From Hylemonella sp. UBA2468 (GTDB lineage: Bacteria; Pseudomonadota; Gammaproteobacteria; Burkholderiales; Burkholderiaceae_C), in contig DDPM01000187.1 of assembly GCA_002342165.1 (NCBI GenBank), forward strand, positions 9,303 through 22,532: 13,230 bases of DNA, in the 5' to 3' direction. Of this stretch, positions 1 through 7,875 are shown piece by piece. A program made the translations under genes and the position numbers. The notes beneath the pieces are model-generated. The model worked only from the letters and a program-made list of their open reading frames with translations. It had not been told where the DNA came from and ran no database searches. Position 1 is the stretch's first letter, and each line of letters begins with the position of its first letter.

Positions 1-338
1 GGCAGGTCCAGCCAGTCGGGCGGACCGGTCTCGTCAGGCTCATCTTCGGGAGCATTGAGCGGCAGTACTTTGGATATTCGGGTGTTGGCAATTTCGCCGA
101 TGGCCGAACCGCGGTGCACCATATGGATGAGCTTGCCAATAAAAGCCCTGTTGTGCAGCTCGGACTCTTCTTCGTCCACAAAAAAACTAATGCCGCGCTT
201 TTCCCAGTCGTGCAGGTCTTCGCGCTTTTCAAAGACATAGCCTTGTTTGGCCAGCAGTTGACCCTTTTCATCGCGCAAGGGATAAGCCAAAGGCTTACCT
301 ATGGGGATGGACTCTATGCTCACGGTGACTAAACGCAT
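1..338 (-). CDS. N-terminal part of an unidentified protein, possibly an HD/HD-GYP type phosphohydrolase (runs off the left edge)
   Basis: An open frame reads leftwards from an ATG at 338 to the window edge without a stop, giving 112 residues beginning MRLVTVSIESIPIGKPLAYP. The visible part is soluble, with no signal peptide or membrane span. It has a short beta-rich stretch (LLAKQGYVFEKRE, about residues 28-40), an FFVDEEESE segment near 52-60, then a helical part, and an acidic Pro/Asp/Glu-rich linker ending in DWLDL. From memory of Comamonadaceae proteins, N-termini of this style precede HD-GYP or HD phosphohydrolase domains, which hydrolyse cyclic-di-GMP or related nucleotides; the catalytic part would lie outside the window, so this is inference. 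No strong Shine-Dalgarno is visible before the ATG. It is divergent from rfaE2 with a 64-bp gap. The coding call is fairly secure; the function is weak. Confidence 0.6.
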   Translation of the reverse strand, partial: MRLVTVSIESIPIGKPLAYPLRDEKGQLLAKQGYVFEKREDLHDWEKRGISFFVDEEESELHNRAFIGKLIHMVHRGSAIGEIANTRISKVLPLNAPEDEPDETGPPDWLDL

Positions 339-402
339 TACAGTCAATTATGCCCATTGGACCTACAACGGACACACCTCAACGCCCTGCTACCATGCCG
401 CG

Positions 403-912
403 ATGAGCTCTCTGGCACCGTCCTCTGCACCTTTGCCCCTTTTTTTGAAAAAGCTGTGCCCAAGATCCCAGTTGGCCGAGCGTTTGGCCCAGTTGCCTCG
501 ACCTTTGGTCATGACCAATGGCGTGTTTGATGTGGTCCACAAGGGTCATGCGGTGTACTTGGCGCAAGCCCGTGCTTTGGGGGCGAGTTTGTTGGTGGCT
601 TTGAACACCGACGCCTCGGCCAAGCGCTTGGGCAAGGGGCCTGAGCGCCCCCTAAACCACCAAGAAGACCGCGCTGCGGTGCTGGCTTCCATGGCCGCGG
701 TGGATGTGGTGACGTGGTTTGACGAAGACACCCCCGAAGCCCTGATTGCCCAAATTCGCCCCGATTGGTTGGTCAAGGGCGGCGATTACGACATGAGCAG
801 GCTGCCCGAAACCGCTTTGGTGCAAAGCTGGGGTGGCCAAGCCTGCGCCTTGCCGTTTGTCAGCGGCTACTCCACCACTGCCTTGGTGCAAAAAATCAGG
901 CAACAGCCCTGA
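403..912 (+). CDS. rfaE2: D-glycero-beta-D-manno-heptose 1-phosphate adenylyltransferase (stand-alone RfaE2 / HldE C-domain)
   Basis: A 169-residue cytoplasmic nucleotidyltransferase that transfers AMP from ATP to heptose-1-phosphate, making ADP-D-glycero-beta-D-manno-heptose for the LPS inner core. The family motifs are visible: NGVFDVVHKGH (residues 39-49) with the HxGH ATP-binding signature at 46-49, KGPERPLNHQEDR (78-90), the LVKGGDY segment (123-129), and GYSTTALV (155-162) near the C-terminus. The length suits the single-domain enzyme; the kinase half of the fused E. coli HldE is absent and would have to be encoded elsewhere as RfaE1/HldE-N. I chose the ATG at 403 because the frame upstream to 301 would overlap the divergent gene and shows no family similarity. 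No clear Shine-Dalgarno precedes 403. Its stop overlaps the 3' end of the convergent glnE by 17 nt. Confidence 0.93.
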   Translation: MSSLAPSSAPLPLFLKKLCPRSQLAERLAQLPRPLVMTNGVFDVVHKGHAVYLAQARALGASLLVALNTDASAKRLGKGPERPLNHQEDRAAVLASMAAVDVVTWFDEDTPEALIAQIRPDWLVKGGDYDMSRLPETALVQSWGGQACALPFVSGYSTTALVQKIRQQP

Positions 913-3652
913 AAGGCCCAAAAACCGCTTGCCAAAGGGCCTTCACAACCGACTGCTCAGGGCCTGCGGCTGGTGCAATCAGTTGAGTGGGTGCTTCATT
1001 CAAGCGGGCATGATGCTGCAAACGCCGCAGTTCGCGGTAGGCATCGGCTGCGGCGCTGCCCAAACCTTGGGGCAATAGCCCCAGATCTTGGGCCAGCAGC
1101 AGCAGCGCAATATTGCCTATGTTGGCTGTGAGCCCGGGGTGCCTGCACGACTGCGACAGCACCAAAAACTGCACCGCAAACTCCACATCCACCATGCCGC
1201 CGGGGCTGTGCTTGACGTCAAACAAGCCTGCTTTAACCGGGTGTGCTGCGCGCACCCGCTCGCGCATGGCCATGATTTCCTGACGCAGGGCGGGCGCGGG
1301 CCGCTCGGTGGCTATGACTTCGTGGCGCACGCGCTCAAACCGCATGCGCAAATCGGTGCTGCCCAACACACAGCGAGCGCGTGTCATGGCTTGGTGTTCC
1401 CACGTCCATGCCGTGTTGCTGCCGCGCTGAGACTGGTAGGCGGCAAAGGCTTCAAACCGGGTCACCAGCAAACCGGCATTGCCGTTGGGGCGCAAGGCGG
1501 TGTCAATTTCGTACACATCGCCTTCACCGGTTTTCACGGTCAGCCAATTGATGAGCTTACGCACCACTTGGCCATAGACCTCGCTGGCACGCTCATCCTC
1601 GTCGTCAAACACAAAAACCAAGTCCAGATCGCTGCCGTAGCCCAGCTCTTTGCCGCCCAACTTGCCATAGGCCAAGATGGCCAGTTGTGGCTCGGGTCTG
1701 TGGCGTGTTTTCAGGCGGCTCCAGCACCAGCGCAGGGTGATTCCCAGCATGCAGTCGGCCAAGGCACTGAGCTCGTCAGCCACTTGTTCCACCGACATCA
1801 CGCCTTCCACATCGCGTGTCAGGGTGCGAAACACTTCGGCGTGTTGGGCCCGCCGCAGCAGGTTGAGCAGTGATTCTTCGTCGTCGTCTCCCGCAGCTTG
1901 CAAGGCTTTGCGGCGCGCTTCCAGGTTGTCCTCCAGGGCGTGGGTGTCCAGTCGCTCGCGCAGCAGGTCGGGGTGGGCCAGCTCGTCCATCACGCCGGGG
2001 TGCAGCATCAAGTAGCGCGCTGGCCAACGCGCCGCACCCAGCAGTTTGAGCAAGCGCTCATGCACGGCTGGCCGCTCTAACAGGAGCGCCAAATAGCTGT
2101 CGCGCCGCAGCAGGGTTTCCAGCCAGTCGACCAACTTCAGGGCGGCATTGAGATCGGCGCGGCCTTCTTGCAGCCATTGCGCCGTGCGTGCGCCCAACTT
2201 GAACAAGCGCTCTTTAGAGGCTTCTCGCAAAGCTTGTACCCGAGGCAGCTCGTTCCAAAGTGCTAAGCGCTCTACAAAGGCTTTGGGCACCCCAGGAAGC
2301 ACTGGGCTGTTGTTGGGGGAGGCGTGGTTGTTGGGGGATGCCTTGGGGGATAGGTCGGTGGGGGGCTCCCTGTTACGTTCATTGCTTCGGCTTGGGGCAT
2401 CGCCACCAAGCAGTTGGTCAAACTCCAAGGCCACGAAGTCACGGTGGGTGTTGAGAGTCTCCAAAAATCCGGGCACATCATCAAACCCCAGGCTCAGGGC
2501 CATCCACAGCAGGTCTTCATCTTGGGCGGGCAACACATGGGTTTGCTGGTCGTCCAAATACTGAATGCGGTGTTCCACTTGCCTTAAAAACACATAGGCG
2601 GCTTGCAGCGCCGCCGACGTGCTGGCCGACATGAGGTGCGCGTTCACCAGCCGGCGCAAGGCGTCCAAGGTGGGGCGGGTGCGCAGCTCAGGAAATTGCC
2701 CGCCGCGCACCACTTGCAGCAGCTGCACGGTGAATTCAATTTCGCGGATGCCGCCACGCCCTAGTTTGATGTCTTGTTGACGCTCCGGTCGGCCTGTGCT
2801 GCGGCTGAGGGTGTGCTCCCTGATTTGACGGTGCAGCACACGCAGGGCCTCAAAAACGCTGTAGTCCAAATAACGCCTGAACACAAAGGGCAGCACCAGG
2901 CTGCGCAGGGCTGGGGCCGAAGCCACGGTTCCTGCCACCACGCGGCTTTTAAGCCAGGCAAAGCGCTCCCATTCACGCCCTTGAGACACAAAGTAAGCCT
3001 CCAGGGCGTTCAGCGACACCGCCGGCGGGCCAGAGTTGCCGTTGGGACGTAGCGCCAAATCCATGCGAAACACCAAACCGTGTTCTGTGGGCTCACCCAC
3101 CATCTGGTGGACTAAACGCACCACTTTGGCAAAGTATTCTTGGTTTGAGATTTGACCCCGCCCATCCGGCCTGCCAGTGGTCTGACCTTCTTGGTCGTAC
3201 ACATAAATCAAGTCGATGTCGCTTGACACATTCAGCTCGCGCGCGCCCAGCTTGCCCATGCCCACCACCCAAAAAGCGCATCGCTGCGCAGGACCCGCCA
3301 AATTTTGTGCCAGCGGGCGGTTCAGCGGAATGCCATGAACGGCGTCAAGCTGCTCCATGCTGGCTTGTAAGGCGTGTTGCAGGGCAAATTCGGCCAAAGT
3401 GGTCATGCAGGACATCACCGAAGCCAAAGGCGCCTGAGCGTCGCAGTCCAGGGTGAGCAAGCGCTCCAAAACCAGCTGGCGGGTGATGCGCAGTGCATCG
3501 GCCAAGGGGTTCTGGGCTCGCAAGCTTTTAAACAGGATTTCAAAAGTGGCCCTGTCCGGCAATCCTGGGGGCAGATACGACAAATAAGTCGCGTAACGCC
3601 GGCGCACGCGGCGGGCAAAACGTGAGTGTTCAGACCAGGGCTGGCGGGTCAT
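896..3652 (-). CDS. glnE: Bifunctional glutamine synthetase adenylyltransferase/deadenylylase
   Basis: GlnE attaches AMP to, and removes it from, a tyrosine of glutamine synthetase, tuning nitrogen assimilation in response to glutamine and PII. Counting from the ATG at 3652 the protein has 918 residues, the usual length. It holds two nucleotidyltransferase domains. The N-terminal one (deadenylylase) has GMGKLGARELNVSSDIDL at 131-148 with D145 and D147, and MDLALRPNGN with D198. The C-terminal one (adenylylase) has YGKLGGKELGYGSDLDL at 662-678 with D675 and D677, and IDTALRPNGN with D717. Each is followed by its helical GlnD-type UTase domain. The linker carries a small SPK/ASPNN/ASPNN repeat (about 435-450). 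An in-frame ATG at 3691 would add 13 residues but would overlap the start of yhdP; neither start has a convincing Shine-Dalgarno. All metal-binding acidic residues expected for both activities are present, so both should be active. Confidence 0.96.
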   Translation of the reverse strand: MTRQPWSEHSRFARRVRRRYATYLSYLPPGLPDRATFEILFKSLRAQNPLADALRITRQLVLERLLTLDCDAQAPLASVMSCMTTLAEFALQHALQASMEQLDAVHGIPLNRPLAQNLAGPAQRCAFWVVGMGKLGARELNVSSDIDLIYVYDQEGQTTGRPDGRGQISNQEYFAKVVRLVHQMVGEPTEHGLVFRMDLALRPNGNSGPPAVSLNALEAYFVSQGREWERFAWLKSRVVAGTVASAPALRSLVLPFVFRRYLDYSVFEALRVLHRQIREHTLSRSTGRPERQQDIKLGRGGIREIEFTVQLLQVVRGGQFPELRTRPTLDALRRLVNAHLMSASTSAALQAAYVFLRQVEHRIQYLDDQQTHVLPAQDEDLLWMALSLGFDDVPGFLETLNTHRDFVALEFDQLLGGDAPSRSNERNREPPTDLSPKASPNNHASPNNSPVLPGVPKAFVERLALWNELPRVQALREASKERLFKLGARTAQWLQEGRADLNAALKLVDWLETLLRRDSYLALLLERPAVHERLLKLLGAARWPARYLMLHPGVMDELAHPDLLRERLDTHALEDNLEARRKALQAAGDDDEESLLNLLRRAQHAEVFRTLTRDVEGVMSVEQVADELSALADCMLGITLRWCWSRLKTRHRPEPQLAILAYGKLGGKELGYGSDLDLVFVFDDEDERASEVYGQVVRKLINWLTVKTGEGDVYEIDTALRPNGNAGLLVTRFEAFAAYQSQRGSNTAWTWEHQAMTRARCVLGSTDLRMRFERVRHEVIATERPAPALRQEIMAMRERVRAAHPVKAGLFDVKHSPGGMVDVEFAVQFLVLSQSCRHPGLTANIGNIALLLLAQDLGLLPQGLGSAAADAYRELRRLQHHARLNEAPTQLIAPAAGPEQSVVKALWQAVFGPFRAVA
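2309..2344. repeat. Two-copy 18-bp tandem repeat inside glnE
   Basis: On the plus strand the block gttgttgggggaggc is followed 18 bp later by gttgttgggggatgc, with a degenerate third copy (ttgggggatagg) just to the right. The unit is six codons, so copies stay in frame; on the coding strand they give ASPNNH-ASPNNS preceded by SPK. The repeat falls in the linker between the two halves of GlnE, where length change should be tolerated. It looks like a micro-expansion by slippage. The fold-neutral location is inferred from domain order. Confidence 0.7.
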
Positions 3653-3657
3653 AATGA

Positions 3658-6600
3658 GTGGGGTTGTTTCCTGGGCATCTGTGCTTGGCATCTTTGTTTA
3701 ATACTTCACTTCAACGCCTGATTTCCCTCACGCATGGCCTGTTGTGGGTGGCGGGTGTGGTTTGGGTGGTGCTTGCTGCCGGCTGGGGTGTTCTCACATG
3801 GATCATTGTGCCGCGAATCGATGATTTTCGGCCTTGGATGGAGCAACAAGCTTCGATCCGCACGGGGCTTAAGGTGCGCATCGGCCAGATCGAGGCGCGC
3901 TCAGGCGGTTTGGTGCCCTCTTTTGAACTCCAGAACATCAGTTTTTCAGATTCACAAGGCCAAGAGGCTCTGGTGTTGCCTCGGGTGTGGGTGGCCATTT
4001 CGCCCACCTCGCTGTGGCGCCTAGGGCTGGACCAGATTTATATAGAAAGTCCCAAACTTGACATCCGCCGCGACGCCCAAGGCCATGTGTGGGTGGCAGG
4101 TGTGGATGTGTCGGTATTGACTCCAGACGAAGGCCAAGCGGCGGATTGGGTTTTTTCTCAGACTGAATGGGTGGTGCGCGATGGTGCTTTGCGCTGGACC
4201 GATGAACTCAGACAACGCCCCACACTGGAGCTGAAACAGGTGGAGGCGGTGCTGCGCAACTCCGGCCGCAGCCACCAGTTTCGGCTGGACGCCACCCCAC
4301 CCAAAGCATCAGCCGAACGCTTCAGCCTTCGGGGCAGTTTCAAAGAGCCCCTGCTGAGCCTGCATTCGGGTCAATGGAAGCAGTGGGACGGACAGGTGTT
4401 TGCGCAGCTCAACCGTTTGGCTTTGGAGATCTTGCCTTGGGATGACTGGAGTTGGGGCGAACCTTCCGAGCCCCCTTTTCAGCCTCGTGCCAGCGGAGAC
4501 AGCGCGGTGCGCTTGTGGGCCGACGTCAAGCGCGGCAAGTTGAGCGAGCTGACTGTGGACACCTTGCTTGAGCAAGCCCAATTTCAAAGCAGCACCACAG
4601 CGGAGCCCTTGAAGGTGAGTCGCCTCAGTGGCCGTTTGGGCGCCACCTGGAAGGCCGACCAGCAGGAATGGTGGACACAGGATCTGCAGTGGACCTTGTC
4701 CGACGGCCTGCAATGGCCGGGCGGTAACATTCGCCTGCGTCATGCCTCAACCTCTCAACAGTGGGAGGTGCTGGCCGATCAACTGGACCTGCAAGCCCTA
4801 AGCCAAGTGGCCTTGCGATTGCCTTTGCCCAAGCCGGTGCATCAGCAGTTGACCTCGCTGGAACTTAAAGGGCAGTTGGAAAAGCTGCAGGCGCAATGGA
4901 CGGGAGGCGGCGAGATGCTTGCCCGATTGCGCGCCAGCGGGCGTGTGCGTGGTCTCGGGTTTTTGTCCCAAGACCACCCCAATCCTTCTCCCCAAAACAC
5001 CATGGGCCGCCCTGGCGTGCGCGGGCTCGACGCCGAATTTGAATTCCAGCCGGAGGGCGGAAAAGCCAAAGTGTCGATCCAGTCAGGACGTATGGAGTGG
5101 CCGGGCGTGTTCGAAGACCCTGCCATCGCAGTGGGGCAACTCAGCACCGACCTCAGTTGGCAAGTCAATCGGAGCAGTCCTTTTTCAGCGGCGATGCCTC
5201 AGGTCAAGCTGCAACTGTCCAATTTGAAGTTCAGTAACGACGACACACAGGGTGAAGCGCAAATCAAGTGGCAAACCTCCGAGGCGCCGCGTGCGGCGCA
5301 GTTGCTGGCCCAAAAGGAATGGGACTACGGTTTGCTGGATGTGCAGGGCAGCCTGTCGCGCGCCAATGTGTCCAAAGTCCACAAGTACCTGCCGCTGGAT
5401 ATCCCCAAGGACGTGCGCGACTATCTGCGTGACGCACTGGTGCAAGGCAAAGGCAGTCAAATCAAGTTTAAAACCCGTGGGGACATGAACGTGTTTCCGT
5501 TTAGCGCCGCGGACCAGGGGGAATTCCGGATTTCGGGCACGTTCAAGGACGGCATTTACTTGACTGCCCCCCGCAGTGTCAAGCTGCAAGGCAGCACCCC
5601 ATTGCCCTTGCCACAACTCACTCAGGTGCAGGGCGAACTGCTGATCGACCGCAACAGCCTGAGGTTGAAAGACCTGAGCGCGCGCATGCCTGGACCGCAA
5701 GGCCTGCGTCTGCAAAAAGCCAGCTTGGGCATTGAAGACTTTCTGCGCGACCCCACCCTGCAAGTGGGCCTTGAAACCAAAGGACCATTGCAAGATCTTC
5801 TTACCTTGGCACGTGGTTTTGGCGGCGCCCAAGCCAATACCAACGCTAACGCTTTCAGCAGCTTGCTGGCGCAAACCTCGGTCACCGGTCTGGCCGATGT
5901 TCAGCTCAAGCTCAAGTTGCCCTTGAATGATCTGAGTTTGATGACCTTGCAAGGCAAAGCCACCTTGCAGGGCAACGACATCCAAGCGCCTGATATCCCC
6001 AAATTGCAGCGCGTACGGGGTGTGGTGCAATTCACCGAGTCGGGGTTTGCCATCACCGGTGGGCAGGCCCGCGGCTTGGGCGGCGACTTGACGATTGAGG
6101 GCGGATCGTTGGCTTCGGCGGCTTCAAAAGGTGCTGCCAATGTGGTGGTGTCGCCCACCCTCAAGGTTCAAGGCAGCTTTACAGCCGACGGGCTGCGCCA
6201 AGCCACAGAGTTGGGCATGGTGTCCCAATTGGCGCGGCATGCCAGTGGCTCGGCCAACTATCAGCTCACAGCGCAATGGCAACGCGGCGTGCCTCAAGTG
6301 TCGGCAGCGTCCAGCTTGCAGGGCTTGGCCCTGAATTTGCCTGCGCCTCTCAACAAACTGCCTGAAACGTTGATGCCCCTGCGGTTGGAAACCTCGTTAA
6401 CGCGCGAATCTTTTCAAACCACCAACCCCAACCTGTTGCAAGAGCAGATCTCTTTGGAGCTGGGCCGCACGCTTTCAGCGCAGTTTGTGCGCGATCTTTC
6501 GCCCAACGCCAGCTCTAAGCTGCGCGTGCTGCGCGGGGCCATGGCGGTGGGCTTGCCCCTGGGGGAAACCTTAAGTCTGCCCCCCTCGGGGGTAGTGGCC

Positions 6601-7875
6601 AGTGTGCAGTTGGACACACTGGATCTGGATGCTTGGTCGCGCCTTATGACCCCTGGTTCGGGCGCAGCCAGTGCTGCAAGTGCCAACAATGCGGCAGTGA
6701 CAGTGTCCTCTGCTTTCATGCCGAGCAACCTGTCCATTCGGGCGCGCGAGGTGCTGGTGGGTGGGCGGCAGTTGCACCAAGTGGTGGCGGGAGGCAGCCA
6801 CGACCAGGAGCTCTGGCGTTTGAATATTGACGCCACCGAACTCAGTGGTTATGTGGAATACCGCCAACCCTCCACCACCAACCCCGGACGCGTTTACGCC
6901 CGATTGGCGCGCTTGGTGCTGCCACCTTCTTCTGCCAAGGACGTGGAAACTTTGCTGGAGGAGCAGCCCGCCAGCGTGCCCGCATTGGACATAGTGGTGG
7001 ACGATTTGGAGCTGCGTGGACGCAAGTTGGGCCGCGTGGAAATCGATGCCGTCAACCGCAATGCTGAAGGCGTCAACGGCGCGCGCGAGTGGCGCCTCAA
7101 CCGTTTCAACGTCACCATGCCCGAGGCTGTGTTTACAGCCACAGGACAGTGGTCTCAACTGAGTGTGGGCCCTGCGGGCACCAATATTGCCAAAGCTGTA
7201 AATTCCAAACGCCGAACGTCCATGAACTTTAAGTTGGACATTGCAGACTCAGGCGAACTGCTCAACCGCTTTGGCATGAAAGACCTGATCCGCCAAGGCA
7301 AGGGCAAGCTGGAGGGGCAAGTGTCTTGGCTGGGCTCGCCCCTCTCGCTGGACTACCCCAGCTTGGGGGGCAGCTTCAATGTCAATATGGAGTCCGGTCA
7401 GTTCATGAAGGCCGACCCTGGCCTGGCCAAGCTGCTGGGTGTGCTGAGCCTGCAGGCCTTGCCGCGCCGTTTTGCGCTGGACTTCCGTGACGTGTTCAGT
7501 GAAGGCTTTGCCTTTGACTTTGTGCGCGGCGACGTGCTGATTGAACAGGGTATGGCGCGCACCAACAACCTGCAAATGCGCGGCGTGAATTTGGCTGTAT
7601 TGATGGAGGGTCGTGCAGACCTTGGGCGCGAAACCCAAGACCTCAAAGTGGTGGTGGTGCCCGAAATCAACACCAACACCGCTACGCTGGTCACCACCAT
7701 CATCAACCCTGCAGTAGGCTTGGGGTCATTTTTGGCGCAGTGGATTTTGCGGCGACCTATCATCGAGTCCAACACGCAAGAATTTCATATCACCGGCAGT
7801 TGGGCCGACCCCGTCATCACCCGTACCGATGCGGGCGCACCGCGAAAAAACACCCCCAAGGACACGCCTCGTTGA
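3658..7875 (+). CDS. yhdP: YhdP family AsmA-like envelope protein (TIGR02099), outer-membrane lipid homeostasis
   Basis: A 1405-residue protein anchored in the inner membrane by one N-terminal span (about residues 27-50), the rest lying in the periplasm. YhdP, with TamB and YdbH, is one of the AsmA-like bridges thought to carry phospholipid from inner to outer membrane. Family signs: the segment just after the span (IVPRIDDFRPWMEQQA, RIGQIEARSGGLVPSFEL), the conserved YIESPKLDIRRDAQG, a long repetitive beta-rich middle (DUF3971-like), and the typical C-terminus with LGSPLSLDYPSLGG, FMKADPGLAKLLGVLSLQAL, NPAVGLGSFLAQWILRRPI and FHITGSWADPVI. Length is typical and no frameshift is seen. The start is uncertain: GTG at 3658 clears glnE if that gene starts at 3652; TTG at 3694 is an alternative. 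Its TGA overlaps the TTG start of the next gene, which suggests an operon with the downstream two-component pair. Confidence 0.93.
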   Translation: MGLFPGHLCLASLFNTSLQRLISLTHGLLWVAGVVWVVLAAGWGVLTWIIVPRIDDFRPWMEQQASIRTGLKVRIGQIEARSGGLVPSFELQNISFSDSQGQEALVLPRVWVAISPTSLWRLGLDQIYIESPKLDIRRDAQGHVWVAGVDVSVLTPDEGQAADWVFSQTEWVVRDGALRWTDELRQRPTLELKQVEAVLRNSGRSHQFRLDATPPKASAERFSLRGSFKEPLLSLHSGQWKQWDGQVFAQLNRLALEILPWDDWSWGEPSEPPFQPRASGDSAVRLWADVKRGKLSELTVDTLLEQAQFQSSTTAEPLKVSRLSGRLGATWKADQQEWWTQDLQWTLSDGLQWPGGNIRLRHASTSQQWEVLADQLDLQALSQVALRLPLPKPVHQQLTSLELKGQLEKLQAQWTGGGEMLARLRASGRVRGLGFLSQDHPNPSPQNTMGRPGVRGLDAEFEFQPEGGKAKVSIQSGRMEWPGVFEDPAIAVGQLSTDLSWQVNRSSPFSAAMPQVKLQLSNLKFSNDDTQGEAQIKWQTSEAPRAAQLLAQKEWDYGLLDVQGSLSRANVSKVHKYLPLDIPKDVRDYLRDALVQGKGSQIKFKTRGDMNVFPFSAADQGEFRISGTFKDGIYLTAPRSVKLQGSTPLPLPQLTQVQGELLIDRNSLRLKDLSARMPGPQGLRLQKASLGIEDFLRDPTLQVGLETKGPLQDLLTLARGFGGAQANTNANAFSSLLAQTSVTGLADVQLKLKLPLNDLSLMTLQGKATLQGNDIQAPDIPKLQRVRGVVQFTESGFAITGGQARGLGGDLTIEGGSLASAASKGAANVVVSPTLKVQGSFTADGLRQATELGMVSQLARHASGSANYQLTAQWQRGVPQVSAASSLQGLALNLPAPLNKLPETLMPLRLETSLTRESFQTTNPNLLQEQISLELGRTLSAQFVRDLSPNASSKLRVLRGAMAVGLPLGETLSLPPSGVVASVQLDTLDLDAWSRLMTPGSGAASAASANNAAVTVSSAFMPSNLSIRAREVLVGGRQLHQVVAGGSHDQELWRLNIDATELSGYVEYRQPSTTNPGRVYARLARLVLPPSSAKDVETLLEEQPASVPALDIVVDDLELRGRKLGRVEIDAVNRNAEGVNGAREWRLNRFNVTMPEAVFTATGQWSQLSVGPAGTNIAKAVNSKRRTSMNFKLDIADSGELLNRFGMKDLIRQGKGKLEGQVSWLGSPLSLDYPSLGGSFNVNMESGQFMKADPGLAKLLGVLSLQALPRRFALDFRDVFSEGFAFDFVRGDVLIEQGMARTNNLQMRGVNLAVLMEGRADLGRETQDLKVVVVPEINTNTATLVTTIINPAVGLGSFLAQWILRRPIIESNTQEFHITGSWADPVITRTDAGAPRKNTPKDTPR
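7858..7874 (+). promoter_or_regulatory. Shine-Dalgarno and TTG start deciding the histidine kinase start
   Basis: AAGGA at 7858-7862 lies nine bases before a TTG at 7872-7874. The last two bases of this TTG, plus the following A, form the TGA stop of yhdP, giving a TTGA 4-nt overlap. The first residues after this TTG (ISVSVRPRW) immediately precede a hydrophobic span, as expected for the N-terminus of a membrane kinase. The frame upstream (from 7740) merely reads through the end of yhdP out of frame. Confidence 0.7.

Noticed and set aside
339..402. Promoter elements in the gap between the left-edge gene and rfaE2
   Set aside because: CATAAT and TACAAC-like boxes exist, but no -35 partner at acceptable spacing was found on either strand, so no promoter is called.
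913..943. Inverted repeat AAGGCCC / GGGCCTT after the rfaE2 stop as a terminator
   Set aside because: The loop is 17 nt, there is no T-run after it, and it lies in the coding end of glnE; a functional terminator is not supported.
1088..1873. A 261-residue plus-strand open frame
   Set aside because: It lies wholly antisense to the well-supported glnE gene, has no recognisable domain and is His/Gln/Ala-rich, the typical shadow of a GC-rich gene.
5185..6030. A 281-residue minus-strand open frame
   Set aside because: Antisense to the beta-rich middle of yhdP, no motif or ribosome binding site; shadow frame.
7740..7871. Longer N-terminus for the histidine kinase
   Set aside because: These codons read the end of yhdP out of frame and give a His/Arg-rich stretch; the TTG at 7872 has a good Shine-Dalgarno and directly precedes the first membrane span.
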